NCBI GenBank assembly: GCA_910584575.1
Contig: CAJUBG010000048.1
Coordinates: 1 to 29,593, forward strand
Reading direction: 5' to 3'
DNA: 29,593 nt
From: an uncultured Dorea sp.
GTDB taxonomy: Bacteria > Bacillota > Clostridia > Lachnospirales > Lachnospiraceae
Both the position numbers and the translations under genes were made by a program. This document shows positions 1 through 7,885 of the stretch, piece by piece. The notes under the pieces are model-generated. The model did not search any database. It saw nothing but the letters and a program-made list of their open reading frames with translations, and was not told the origin of the DNA. Position 1 is the first letter of the stretch. Every line of letters begins with the position of its first letter.

Positions 1-25
1 GGTTCAACAGAAAGGAAGTGAACAT

Positions 26-481
26 ATGGTGATGCAGGACAGTTATATTACGATTGCCTGGCTTGGGCTTCTGATTATTCTGCTGATTATTGAGATCATC
101 ACCGTGGGTCTTACGAGTATCTGGGCAGCCGGCGGTGCGCTGGCGGCGTTGATCTTGAACATCCTGGGGCTTTCTCTGATGTGGCAGGTCATTGCATTTT
201 TTGTCGTAACCTTCGTGCTTCTTATTTTTACAAGACCCTTTGCGGTGCGGTTCATCAATACGCAGCGGGAGAAGACGAATTACGAAGGGATTATCGGCAA
301 GACCATCCGCATCGCAGAGAGAGTGGATAACATCAGGCAGACGGGGATGGCGGTAGTGAACGGGCAGGAATGGACTGTGCGGGCAGAGGAGGAACAAGAG
401 ATTCTTGAGCCGGAGACGCTGGCCAAGGTAGTAAACATATCAGGTGTGAAGCTGATTGTAAGAAAGTATGAGGAGGAATAG
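26..481 (+). CDS. NfeD-like membrane protein
   Basis: A 151-residue protein of the short NfeD type. Three hydrophobic segments are visible at about residues 9-29, 32-48 and 52-70, followed by a soluble C-terminal part (about 80-150) of the size expected for the OB-fold domain of this family. The ATG is preceded by AAGGAAG at a 7-nt gap, which supports this start over the internal ATG two codons later. The next gene begins 2 nt after the stop and encodes an SPFH/band-7 protein; NfeD and SPFH proteins are classic operon partners thought to organise membrane microdomains. There is no serine-protease domain, so it is the short form rather than the ClpP-like fused form. The window begins 25 nt upstream, so the promoter is not visible. 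Confidence 0.9.
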   Translation: MVMQDSYITIAWLGLLIILLIIEIITVGLTSIWAAGGALAALILNILGLSLMWQVIAFFVVTFVLLIFTRPFAVRFINTQREKTNYEGIIGKTIRIAERVDNIRQTGMAVVNGQEWTVRAEEEQEILEPETLAKVVNISGVKLIVRKYEEE

Positions 482-483
482 GA

Positions 484-1419
484 ATGAGTAGTGGTATTGT
501 TGGTTTATTTGTTGTAGTTATCGTGGTTCTGATTGTTTTGATGCTTCTGATTTCCTGTATCAAGATTGTTCCTCAGGCGAGGGCGATGGTCGTTGAACGT
601 CTGGGGGCTTATCAGGCGACATGGAGTACGGGGCTTCATTTCAAAGTGCCGATTATCGACAGGGTGGCAAGACGGGTTGACTTAAAGGAGCAGGTTGTAG
701 ATTTCGCACCGCAGCCTGTGATTACAAAGGATAATGTTACCATGCGGATTGACACGGTAGTATTCTATCAGATTACAGACCCGAAGATGTTCTGTTATGG
801 TGTGGCGAATCCGATTATGGCTATTGAAAATCTGACGGCCACAACGCTGCGTAATATTATCGGCGACCTAGAGCTTGACCAGACATTGACCTCCAGAGAG
901 ACAATCAACACTAAGATGCGGGCGTCTCTTGATGTTGCCACAGATCCGTGGGGAATCAAGGTAAACCGTGTAGAGTTAAAGAACATTATCCCTCCGGCAG
1001 CGATTCAGGATGCCATGGAGAAGCAGATGAAGGCAGAACGTGAGCGTCGTGAAGCTATCCTTAGGGCAGAGGGTGAGAAGAAATCAACCATCCTTGTGGC
1101 AGAAGGTAACAAGGAGTCTGCAATTTTGGATGCCGAGGCGGAGAAGCAGGCAGCAATCCTGCGTGCCGAGGCACAGAAGGAGGCTATGATCCGTGAGGCA
1201 GAAGGTGAAGCAGAAGCTATTTTGAAGGTGCAGAAGGCCAATGCAGACGGTATTCGTTTCCTGAAAGAAGCGGGCGCGGACGAAGCGGTGCTTACCATGA
1301 AAAGCTTAGAGGCATTTGAGAAAGCGGCGGACGGCAAGGCGACGAAGATTATTATTCCGTCAGAGATTCAGGGGATTGCCGGACTGGTTAAGAGCGCCAA
1401 GGAAGTAATAGAAGATTAA
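484..1419 (+). CDS. SPFH/band-7 (stomatin-like) membrane protein
   Basis: A 311-residue protein with one N-terminal membrane segment (about residues 6-26), an SPFH/band-7 domain (about 28-190) and a long charged, alanine-rich helix (about 180-260). The helix contains repeated units of the form AILRAEG / AILDAEA / AILRAEA, typical of coiled coils in stomatin/slipin and QmcA proteins. Such proteins oligomerise at the inner face of the membrane in lipid microdomains and often modulate membrane proteases or transporters. Translation is probably coupled to the NfeD gene, since the ribosome site GAGGAGG lies inside its end and the gap is only 2 nt. A closer assignment (QmcA versus slipin or HflC/K-like) is not possible by eye. 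Confidence 0.93.
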   Translation: MSSGIVGLFVVVIVVLIVLMLLISCIKIVPQARAMVVERLGAYQATWSTGLHFKVPIIDRVARRVDLKEQVVDFAPQPVITKDNVTMRIDTVVFYQITDPKMFCYGVANPIMAIENLTATTLRNIIGDLELDQTLTSRETINTKMRASLDVATDPWGIKVNRVELKNIIPPAAIQDAMEKQMKAERERREAILRAEGEKKSTILVAEGNKESAILDAEAEKQAAILRAEAQKEAMIREAEGEAEAILKVQKANADGIRFLKEAGADEAVLTMKSLEAFEKAADGKATKIIIPSEIQGIAGLVKSAKEVIED

Positions 1420-1446
1420 GAGTATGACAGCGAGGGAGGCAGCAGT

Positions 1447-2169
1447 ATGACACATGTATTGATTCTGGAGGATGACAGGGCTTCAAAGGAAGCCCTGGAA
1501 AAGATTCTTAGGGAGTATTCAGAGAATATCTGTGTTCATGCTGCCTTTTCTTATGAAGAAGCAAAAGAGCTGTTGGCACAGGATATCCGGTATGGACTAT
1601 TTCTGTTGGATGTGAATCTCAGTGGGGATAATCGGGAGGATATCGGAGGAATCCTGTTTGCAAGAGAGATAAGGGAACAGTTTCGCTATACGTTTACTCC
1701 GGTTGTGATGGTCACCTCCGTGGGCGCTATGGAGATGCAGGCGTACAGGGAATTGCATTGTTATCAGTATATTATGAAGCCGTTTCAGCCAGAACAGGTT
1801 GAGGAGGTGGTGAGGAAGGTTCTAGGCCAGGAGAAGCAGGAGGAACCGCCCTCCATTATGGTGAAGCGGGACGGAGTCAATTATCAGGTCAGGTGCGAGG
1901 AGATTCGTTACATAGAGGCAATTCACAGGGGCGTATGCCTTCATCTGAAAGAGGAGGACTGGAGGGTGCCTTATGTAACTCTTAAGCAGATTTTGTCCAA
2001 GGTTCCGGAAGGAATGTTTCTCCAATGCCATCGGATGTTTGCTGTGAACCGGCGGGAGGTGGAGTATTACGATACGGTGAACCGTATTGTGAAGCTTAGG
2101 GACTGCGGGGATGTGGTTGAGATTGGTGTAACCTACAAGGCAGAGATAGGGAGGCTTGTGAGTGGCTAA
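1447..2169 (+). CDS. LytTR-family response regulator (AgrA-like)
   Basis: A 240-residue regulator with an N-terminal receiver and a C-terminal LytTR DNA-binding domain. The receiver shows the acidic pair Asp9-Asp10, the phospho-acceptor Asp55 in LLDVNL, Thr90/Ser91 in VTS and Lys111 in MKP. The LytTR domain spans about residues 137-240 and includes the typical FLQCHRMFAVN segment. GGGAGG stands 7 nt before the ATG. The gene lies 27 nt after the SPFH gene, and its end overlaps the start of a GHKL sensor kinase by 8 nt, so the two form a two-component pair. No agrB or agrD-like gene is visible next to it, so a peptide-signal role is not shown. Its target genes are unknown. Confidence 0.92.
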   Translation: MTHVLILEDDRASKEALEKILREYSENICVHAAFSYEEAKELLAQDIRYGLFLLDVNLSGDNREDIGGILFAREIREQFRYTFTPVVMVTSVGAMEMQAYRELHCYQYIMKPFQPEQVEEVVRKVLGQEKQEEPPSIMVKRDGVNYQVRCEEIRYIEAIHRGVCLHLKEEDWRVPYVTLKQILSKVPEGMFLQCHRMFAVNRREVEYYDTVNRIVKLRDCGDVVEIGVTYKAEIGRLVSG

Positions 2170-3013
2170 CTGGGCGAGAAAATTTTTATATCGTATCTTC
2201 TGTGTGCTTGCCATGCTGGTATCCGTCTATCTGATTGTGGATTTTCTGGTCAGCGGTACGTTCGACTATCGGATATTTACGATGTTTGTTTTGCTGACTG
2301 TGGTGGAGATATGGGGGATTATCGATTGGAGAAGGAACTATCTGCTGATGCAGCAGAAGGAATCAGAGCTTAAGCTGTATCAGCATTACATCCGTCCATT
2401 GGAGGAGTTGGTGAAGGAGATCCGTGCAAAGCAGCATGAGTTTGATAATCATGTGAATGCAATATTGAATATGCATCTGACTGTGAATGATTATGAAGAA
2501 CTGGTCGCGCGCCAGTCGGCATATATTACTGAGGTGCTTCGAGATGATGACAGCAGGAGATATCTGCCCCTTCTTCGGATTAGCGATAAGGTGTTGGCCG
2601 GTTTCCTTTATAGTAAGATTGTACGTGCGCCGTCCTATGTCAAGACGGAGGTAGAGGTAAAAAGCCTGGAAATTATTTCAGGGATATCAGAGCATCATTT
2701 GATTGAGATCGTGGGGACGCTGGTTGACAATGCTTATGAAGCATGTACAGAGGAAATGAATCGCGTAGTCATGGAATTGGATTCGGAGGACGACAGACTG
2801 GTTTTTTTAATCAAGAATCAGGTGCAGGATATGAAGCTTAGGAATATCCACAGGTTTTTTGAGAAGGGATATTCGACGAAGAAGGATGCAAAGCGTCACG
2901 GGCTTGGATTGTATAACGCGAAGATGCTGATTGAACGGTATCATGGGGATATTGTTGTGAGTATGGAGAAGGTGGAGGGGGCGGATTTTATCTGTATGAA
3001 AGTGGTTGTGTAA
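2162..3013 (+). CDS. GHKL sensor histidine kinase (AgrC-like)
   Basis: A 283-residue kinase starting at GTG, chosen because GGGAGG (2149-2154) lies 7 nt upstream. The N-terminus has only two hydrophobic segments (about residues 9-30 and 37-54), so there is little room for an extracellular sensor. A coiled linker leads to the phospho-acceptor region with His92 in QHEFDNHVNAIL. The ATPase part has the N box (GTLVDNAYEACTE) and the G box (HGLGLYNAK, near residue 254), matching GHKL (HATPase_c_5) kinases such as AgrC. The gene overlaps the preceding LytTR regulator by 8 nt, its likely partner. AgrC proteins usually have six membrane segments; this one is much shorter and may sense through a membrane partner, possibly the adjacent NfeD/SPFH pair (inference). 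Confidence 0.9.
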   Translation: MANWARKFLYRIFCVLAMLVSVYLIVDFLVSGTFDYRIFTMFVLLTVVEIWGIIDWRRNYLLMQQKESELKLYQHYIRPLEELVKEIRAKQHEFDNHVNAILNMHLTVNDYEELVARQSAYITEVLRDDDSRRYLPLLRISDKVLAGFLYSKIVRAPSYVKTEVEVKSLEIISGISEHHLIEIVGTLVDNAYEACTEEMNRVVMELDSEDDRLVFLIKNQVQDMKLRNIHRFFEKGYSTKKDAKRHGLGLYNAKMLIERYHGDIVVSMEKVEGADFICMKVVV

Positions 3014-3052
3014 TTAATATTTTCAAACTTTTCTGTGCCAACTTCTGTTTTT

Positions 3053-3062
3053 GTGCTACAAT
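3053..3062 (+). promoter_or_regulatory. Extended -10 promoter for the DUF2804 gene
   Basis: TACAAT at 3057-3062 is preceded by TG one base upstream (extended -10). No good -35 box is present at normal distance. A 7-bp inverted repeat, AACTTCT (3040-3046) and AGAAGTT (3072-3078), surrounds it. The DUF2804 start codon is 35 nt downstream. Confidence 0.5.
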
Positions 3063-3097
3063 TAAGAAAATAGAAGTTCAAAGAGAGGAGAAAACCT

Positions 3098-4120
3098 ATG
3101 AGGAACCACGAAGTAACAACCAGGCAGCCCCTATTAATGGAGGACGGATCCTTAAGAGAGCCCGGATGGTCCAGACAGTTAGTCCAGTGTTATGACCGTA
3201 CCAAGATTAAAGCGCCGGCATTTCGTATCAAGGAGTGGGACTATTATCTGGTGTTAAATGAGGATTTTGCAGGCGCATTTACCGTATCAGATGACGGTTA
3301 TATTGGTTTGCAGTCCGTGTCGCTTTTGAATTTTAAAGAGGGATGGGAGCATACAGAGACGATTCTGAATCCCTTTCCCATGGGAAGGCTTCATATGCCG
3401 TCCACGTCAGAGGAGGGCGACACCGTTTACCATGATAAGAGGCTTCACATTGAATTCCGCAAGGAGGAGGGCAGAAGGAGGATTCTGTGCAAATTTCGGG
3501 ATTTCTACCAAGGGAAGGAATTGGACTGTAACATTACCTTAAGACAGCCCCAGATGGATACCATGGTAATCGCAACGCCCTGGAAGGAGAAGAAAACAGC
3601 GTTCTATTATAATCAGAAGATTAACTGTATGCCTGCAAGCGGAAGCATGAGGTTTGACGGGAAGACGTATACCTTTCATCCAAAGACTGACTTTGGGACT
3701 CTGGACTGGGGGAGGGGCGTATGGACTTATGATAACCGTTGGTACTGGGGATCTGGAAATTGCATGATAGAAGGCAAGCCTTTTGGCTTCAATATCGGAT
3801 ACGGTTTCGGGGATACTTCTGCGGCGTCTGAGAATGTGCTGCACTATGACGGAAAGGTGCATAAACTGGATGATGTGACATTCCATATACCAGAGGGTGA
3901 TTATATGAAGCCGTGGAAATTTACGTCCAGTGACAAAAGGTTTGAGATGGATTTCGTGCCTGTGCTTGACCGGCAGGCAAAGACGGCTGCGGTGATTATT
4001 GAGACGGACCAGCATCAAGTGTTTGGCCGGATGAGTGGACAGGCGGTGCTGGATGACGGGAAGGTAATCGAGGTCAAGGATTTGATGTGCTTTGCGGAGG
4101 ATGTACATAATCGGTATTAG
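3098..4120 (+). CDS. DUF2804 domain protein
   Basis: A 340-residue soluble protein without signal peptide or membrane segments. I recognise it as a DUF2804 family member. It is rich in aromatic and glycine residues, with a beta-sheet-like second half containing WGRGVWTYDNRWYWGSG and FGFNIGYGFGD stretches that look like the family core. The N-terminus (TTRQPLLMEDGSLREPGWS) is typical of the family. The biochemical function of DUF2804 is not established and I do not assign one. GAGAGGAG precedes the ATG at suitable spacing. The gene appears monocistronic, with its own extended -10 promoter after the kinase gene. Immediately after its stop lies degenerate sequence with a decayed ATPase gene on the other strand. 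Confidence 0.85.
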   Translation: MRNHEVTTRQPLLMEDGSLREPGWSRQLVQCYDRTKIKAPAFRIKEWDYYLVLNEDFAGAFTVSDDGYIGLQSVSLLNFKEGWEHTETILNPFPMGRLHMPSTSEEGDTVYHDKRLHIEFRKEEGRRRILCKFRDFYQGKELDCNITLRQPQMDTMVIATPWKEKKTAFYYNQKINCMPASGSMRFDGKTYTFHPKTDFGTLDWGRGVWTYDNRWYWGSGNCMIEGKPFGFNIGYGFGDTSAASENVLHYDGKVHKLDDVTFHIPEGDYMKPWKFTSSDKRFEMDFVPVLDRQAKTAAVIIETDQHQVFGRMSGQAVLDDGKVIEVKDLMCFAEDVHNRY

Positions 4121-4199
4121 TACACGACTGTCCAGGGAAAGATGCCGGTGGGGCAGTATTAGACGACTGCCTCCACCAACAAATTCTACGAGGAAATAA

Positions 4200-4389
4200 A
4201 TCGCTTCTGCCATGATATTTCTCGGAGAAAAAGCAATCCATCATGCTCATGTTCAAGGTTTTACCGAAGCGGCGGGGACGGGTGATAAGAGTAACGTCAT
4301 CATTCTCCTCCCGCCACTCTCTGATAAAATTGGTTTTGTCAAGCAGGGCAAAAGAAAAGACACTCATAACGAATGTCTTTCCCAGTCAA
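4200..4389 (-). pseudogene. Remnant of AAA-ATPase-like (PF09820 type) gene
   Basis: On the minus strand, about 4345-4194 encodes roughly 50 residues closely matching the N-terminal part of AAA-ATPase-like proteins that usually carry a C-terminal PD-(D/E)XK nuclease. It contains LLDKTNFIREW, then DDVTLITRPRRFGKT (Walker A-like) and LNMSMMDCFFSEKYHGR. After SDLF the similarity stops. Upstream, a piece resembling the next conserved block (KDIRYECLFF) lies in a different frame, which suggests a frameshift. Full-length members are around 500-600 residues, so only a fragment survives. These ATPases are abundant, multicopy accessory genes in gut Clostridia. The remnant lies between two converging genes. 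A short in-frame ATG exists at 4367, but I do not think a functional product is made. Confidence 0.75.
4356..4380 (-). terminator. Possible terminator for the acidic membrane-anchored protein gene
   Basis: On the minus strand AAAGACA (4380-4374) pairs with TGTCTTT (4362-4356) across an 11-nt loop, followed by TCTTTTG. It starts 9 nt after the stop codon of the 4390-4719 gene. The stem is short, so termination may be weak. Confidence 0.45.
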
Positions 4390-4719
4390 CTAATCTTCCT
4401 TCACTTCTTCCTTATCTGACTCAGCCGCCTCGTCCGAAGCCTGAGCCTTAGCATCAGCCGTATCTTCCGCAGCGCCAGTATCAGCCGCCTCCTTGGCCGC
4501 CTCGTCCTCACTCTTGGCAGAAGCGTTCAAGGAAACATACTCCCGTTCGGCTGCAGGCTTTAAGTCGCTGTCCAGGTCGAAATCATTGTCTTCAAATTCA
4601 TCTTCAAATTCATCGTCTTCACTGGAATCTTTTTTCTTTAAATAATAGATAAGGCCCGCAATCGTTCCAGCGGCGGCGGCCAGCCCAAATAAACCTTTGC
4701 CCCATTTCTTCATAATCAT
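4390..4719 (-). CDS. Small acidic membrane-anchored protein, unknown function
   Basis: A 109-residue protein beginning MIMKKWGKG, with one hydrophobic segment (about residues 9-25, rich in Ala and Gly) followed by a KKK stop-transfer signal. The C-terminal 80 residues are highly acidic and of low complexity (DDEFEDEFEDND, then Ala/Glu/Asp/Lys repeats), probably disordered. The start was chosen because AAGGAG lies 5 nt upstream of the ATG at 4719; the ATG at 4713 is also possible, and a more upstream ATG at 4764 lacks a site. I do not recognise a domain. It is transcribed divergently from the cardiolipin synthase gene. The likely topology is a short inner-membrane anchor with a cytoplasmic acidic tail. 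Confidence 0.75.
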   Translation of the reverse strand: MIMKKWGKGLFGLAAAAGTIAGLIYYLKKKDSSEDDEFEDEFEDNDFDLDSDLKPAAEREYVSLNASAKSEDEAAKEAADTGAAEDTADAKAQASDEAAESDKEEVKED

Positions 4720-4750
4720 TATAACTCCTTTCAAATGTATTCTAAAATAT

Positions 4751-4758
4751 ATCATACC
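4751..4758 (-). promoter_or_regulatory. Extended -10 for the acidic protein gene
   Basis: On the minus strand TATGAT (4756-4751) is preceded by TGG, giving an extended -10. It lies 31 nt upstream of the chosen start. No convincing -35 box is present. Confidence 0.35.
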
Positions 4759-4833
4759 ACACATTGCATTATTTTTCCTCTAAAATAATCATAAAATGTA
4801 TAGAAATGTGTTTTTTAAACCTTGGGCCAACAC

Positions 4834-4845
4834 TGGATTAATCCA
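4834..4845. repeat. Perfect 12-bp palindrome upstream of cardiolipin synthase
   Basis: TGGATTAATCCA is a perfect palindrome 57 nt before the cls start codon, in the region shared with the divergent acidic-protein gene. It could be a protein-binding site; no regulator is assigned. Confidence 0.4.
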
Positions 4846-4902
4846 TAAAATTGTGTTAAACTGTAAGATATTGTATTTTTGAGCAAAAGGAGGGATTGTA
4901 CG

Positions 4903-6465
4903 ATGAACAAATATGAGGCGACTGGTACGGCTAAAAAAGGTCTGTTCCGCATCATATTCAGCAGGACAGGGATTATACTGCTTCTGGTTTTGGCACAGTT
5001 TGGGCTGATGGTTTCGTCGGTTTACTACCTGCGTGAGTATCTTCCTTATATATATGGCGCCTTAATCATTCTGGAGGCGGTTGTGGTAATCTATATCATC
5101 AATACCAAAGGCAATCCGGCCTTCAAAATGACATGGATGCTGTGCGTCCTGGTGTTCCCGTTAATCGGCGTGCTGTTCTATGTGTTTGTGCAGATGCAGG
5201 TGGGGACGCGGTTTATGCAGAACCGGCTGTCAACCTTGCGGATTGAGACATCCCCCTACATGCAGCAGGATCCGGAGATTGTGGAGAATTTGCGCGCCAG
5301 CAAGTCCGCCAATGCCCAGTTATCCCACTATCTGTCCAGGCAGTTGGGATTTCCCACGTACCGCAACACACAGATTCATTATTATCCCCTGGGGGAATAT
5401 AAGTTTAAGGCAATGTTACAAGAACTTCAAAAGGCCCGGAAATATATTTTCATGGAATATTTTATCGTGGAAAAGGGTTATATGTGGGGAAGCATCCTGG
5501 ATGTCCTGAAGCGCAAGGCGGCTGAGGGCGTGGAGGTCCGGTTCATGTACGACGGGATGTGCTCTATCGCCATGCTGCCCTACAATTATCCGCGGCAGCT
5601 TGAGAAATTTGGAATCCAGTGTAAGATATCCAATCCCATTGTGCCTTTTCTTTCTACCACCCAGAATAACCGTGACCACAGAAAGATTTGCGTTATTGAC
5701 GGGAAGGTTGCGTTTACCGGAGGCGTGAACCTGGGGGACGAATACATTAACCAAAAGGAGAGGTTCGGCCACTGGAAGGACACGGCGGTGATGCTTAAAG
5801 GGGACGCTGTCCAGAGCCTTACCATGATTTTCCTTCAGATGTGGAACATAGAGGAGCGAAGGCCGGAGAAATACATGCGGTATCTGACGCCGAAGCGATC
5901 AGAGCTTCATCGGGGCATGGGGTATGTGATTCCCTACGCGGACAGTCCCTTTGACAATGAAAATGTGGGGGAGGAGGTCTATTTCCACATACTGAACCAC
6001 GCGAAGAAGTATGTACATATCATGACTCCCTATCTGATTCTTGATAACGAGATGATTACCACGCTGACCAGAGTTGCCAAAAGCGGAATCGAGGCCGCGA
6101 TTATTATGCCCCATATTCCCGATAAATGGTATGCGTTTGCCGTTGCAAAGACATACTATAAAGAGCTGATTGAAAGCGGCGTGCAGATTTACGAGTATAC
6201 GCCGGGCTTTGTCCATGCCAAGGTGTTCGTCTCGGACGACGATACGGCCACGGTGGGGACGATTAACTTAGATTACCGAAGCCTGTACCTGCATTACGAG
6301 TGCGGGGTGTTTATTTACAACAATCCGGAGGTAGATAAGATTGAGGCAGATTTCCAGAAAACGCTGGCAAAATGCCATAAGGTGACGCTGGTGGAGGTGA
6401 AGGAGAGGAGTATGCTTACAAAGGTTGCGGGGCATGTGTTAAGGCTGGTTGCGCCGTTGATGTAA
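4903..6465 (+). CDS. cls: Cardiolipin synthase (phospholipase D superfamily)
   Basis: A 520-residue membrane enzyme expected to condense two phosphatidylglycerols into cardiolipin and glycerol. Two hydrophobic segments lie near the N-terminus (about residues 20-40 and 45-65), with a third hydrophobic stretch around 72-92. Both PLD catalytic motifs are intact: HRKICVIDGK with His259, followed by GG-N-GDEY, and HAKVFVSDD with His438, followed by GT-N-D-RS. The start was placed at the ATG at 4903, 8 nt after AAGGAGG; an in-frame TTG at 4879 overlaps that ribosome site and is rejected. The length fits bacterial Cls (about 480-520). It is transcribed alone, with the purA promoter directly after its stop. 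Confidence 0.93.
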   Translation: MNKYEATGTAKKGLFRIIFSRTGIILLLVLAQFGLMVSSVYYLREYLPYIYGALIILEAVVVIYIINTKGNPAFKMTWMLCVLVFPLIGVLFYVFVQMQVGTRFMQNRLSTLRIETSPYMQQDPEIVENLRASKSANAQLSHYLSRQLGFPTYRNTQIHYYPLGEYKFKAMLQELQKARKYIFMEYFIVEKGYMWGSILDVLKRKAAEGVEVRFMYDGMCSIAMLPYNYPRQLEKFGIQCKISNPIVPFLSTTQNNRDHRKICVIDGKVAFTGGVNLGDEYINQKERFGHWKDTAVMLKGDAVQSLTMIFLQMWNIEERRPEKYMRYLTPKRSELHRGMGYVIPYADSPFDNENVGEEVYFHILNHAKKYVHIMTPYLILDNEMITTLTRVAKSGIEAAIIMPHIPDKWYAFAVAKTYYKELIESGVQIYEYTPGFVHAKVFVSDDDTATVGTINLDYRSLYLHYECGVFIYNNPEVDKIEADFQKTLAKCHKVTLVEVKERSMLTKVAGHVLRLVAPLM

Positions 6466-6474
6466 AAAATGCAT

Positions 6475-6503
6475 TTTACAGGAGTGGAAAAATATAGTAT
6501 AAT
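6475..6503 (+). promoter_or_regulatory. Sigma-A promoter for purA
   Basis: TTTACA (6475-6480), a 17-nt spacer and TATAAT (6498-6503) give a near-consensus promoter. It begins 10 nt after the cls stop and leaves an untranslated leader of about 48 nt before purA. Confidence 0.85.
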
Positions 6504-6557
6504 GCTAAGTGGTTTAAGACTCATGTAAATGATGCAGATAACGCAGGAGGAATTGAT

Positions 6558-7850
6558 ATGGTAAAAGCAGTAGTTGGCGCCAACTGGGGAGATGAAGGCA
6601 AGGGAAAGATTACGGATATGCTTGCAAAGAAAGCGGATATTATCGTGAGATTCCAGGGAGGGGCGAATGCAGGGCATACAATCGTCAATGATTATGGGAA
6701 GTTTGCCCTCCATACCCTGCCGTCAGGCGTATTTTATGGTCACACGACGAGTATGATCGGCAATGGGGTTGCCCTGGATGTTCCGGTGCTTTTTAGGGAG
6801 ATCCAGTCTATTGTTGACAGGGGAGTTCCGAAGCCGAAGATTCTTGTATCGGACCGCGCCCAGATGGTCATGTCCTATCATAAGAATTTTGATGCATATG
6901 AGGAGGAACGGCTCGGTGGGAAATCCTTTGGCTCAACCAAGTCCGGCATTGCACCGTTCTATTCCGATAAGTATGCGAAAATTGGTTTTCAGGTGAGCGA
7001 GCTTTTTGACGAGGAATTATTGAAGGAGAAGGTTGTAAGGATTGCCAAGCAGAAGAATGTGCTGCTTGAGCATCTTTACCATAAGCCGCTAATCAGTCCG
7101 GACGAGCTGTACGCGGAGTTAATGGAATATAAGGAGATGGTAGAGCCTTATGTGTGCGACACCGCGCTCTATCTCCACAATGCGTTGAAGGAGGGCAAGG
7201 AGATTCTGTTAGAAGGGCAGCTTGGCTCTCTTAAGGATCCAGACCACGGTATCTACCCTATGGTGACGTCCTCCTCCACCCTGGCGGCATACGGCGCTAT
7301 CGGCGCAGGAATTCCGCCCTATGAGATTAAGCAGATTATTACGGTCTGCAAGGCATACTCAAGCGCCGTAGGGGCGGGCGCGTTTGTCAGTGAGATTTTC
7401 GGGGACGAGGCAGACGAGTTAAGGAACCGCGGCGGCGACGGCGGCGAGTTCGGAGCGACCACAGGACGACCCAGGAGAGTGGGCTGGTTCGACTGTGTGG
7501 CGTCCAAATACGGCTTAAGGATGCAGGGGACCACGGACGTGGCGTTCACCGTGTTGGACGTGCTCGGATATCTGGACGAGATTCCGGTGTGCGTAGGCTA
7601 TGAGATTGACGGGGAAGTGACGACAGAATTCCCCACCACCCATCTGCTTGACAAGGCAAAACCAGTAATCAAGAAGCTGCCAGGATGGAAATGTGACATC
7701 AGGGGCATTAAGGAATATGAGGAATTGCCGGAGAACTGCCGCAAGTATATTGAATTTGTGGAAGGCCAGATTGGATATCCGATTACCATGGTGTCAAACG
7801 GACCAGGCAGAGAGGATATTATCCACCGTGCAAGCCAGTTTGGAAAATGA
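6558..7850 (+). CDS. purA: Adenylosuccinate synthetase
   Basis: A 430-residue enzyme of purine biosynthesis that joins IMP and aspartate with GTP to form adenylosuccinate, the first committed step to AMP. The P-loop-like N-terminus GANWGDEGKGKITD carries the catalytic Asp13, and QGGANAGHTI carries the catalytic His near position 41. The GTP-binding TTGRPRR region and a conserved C-terminal GPGRE are present. Length matches the family (about 425-430). AGGAGG lies 6 nt before the ATG. It has its own strong promoter. The next gene, asnB, also uses aspartate and follows 117 nt later after a large hairpin with no clear terminator, so read-through is likely. Confidence 0.97.
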   Translation: MVKAVVGANWGDEGKGKITDMLAKKADIIVRFQGGANAGHTIVNDYGKFALHTLPSGVFYGHTTSMIGNGVALDVPVLFREIQSIVDRGVPKPKILVSDRAQMVMSYHKNFDAYEEERLGGKSFGSTKSGIAPFYSDKYAKIGFQVSELFDEELLKEKVVRIAKQKNVLLEHLYHKPLISPDELYAELMEYKEMVEPYVCDTALYLHNALKEGKEILLEGQLGSLKDPDHGIYPMVTSSSTLAAYGAIGAGIPPYEIKQIITVCKAYSSAVGAGAFVSEIFGDEADELRNRGGDGGEFGATTGRPRRVGWFDCVASKYGLRMQGTTDVAFTVLDVLGYLDEIPVCVGYEIDGEVTTEFPTTHLLDKAKPVIKKLPGWKCDIRGIKEYEELPENCRKYIEFVEGQIGYPITMVSNGPGREDIIHRASQFGK

Positions 7851-7885
7851 TGACTTAGACAGCAAGATATTGGAAATGATAATTA

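Noticed and set aside
1447..3013. A complete agr quorum-sensing locus
   Set aside because: The regulator and kinase are AgrA/AgrC-like, but no AgrB-type protease or AgrD-type precursor gene is found on either strand nearby.
4212..4451. Plus-strand open frame opposite the ATPase remnant
   Set aside because: It is antisense to recognisable ATPase sequence and to the acidic protein gene, with no family resemblance.
4879..4902. TTG start for cardiolipin synthase
   Set aside because: It overlaps the AAGGAGG ribosome site that serves the ATG at 4903.
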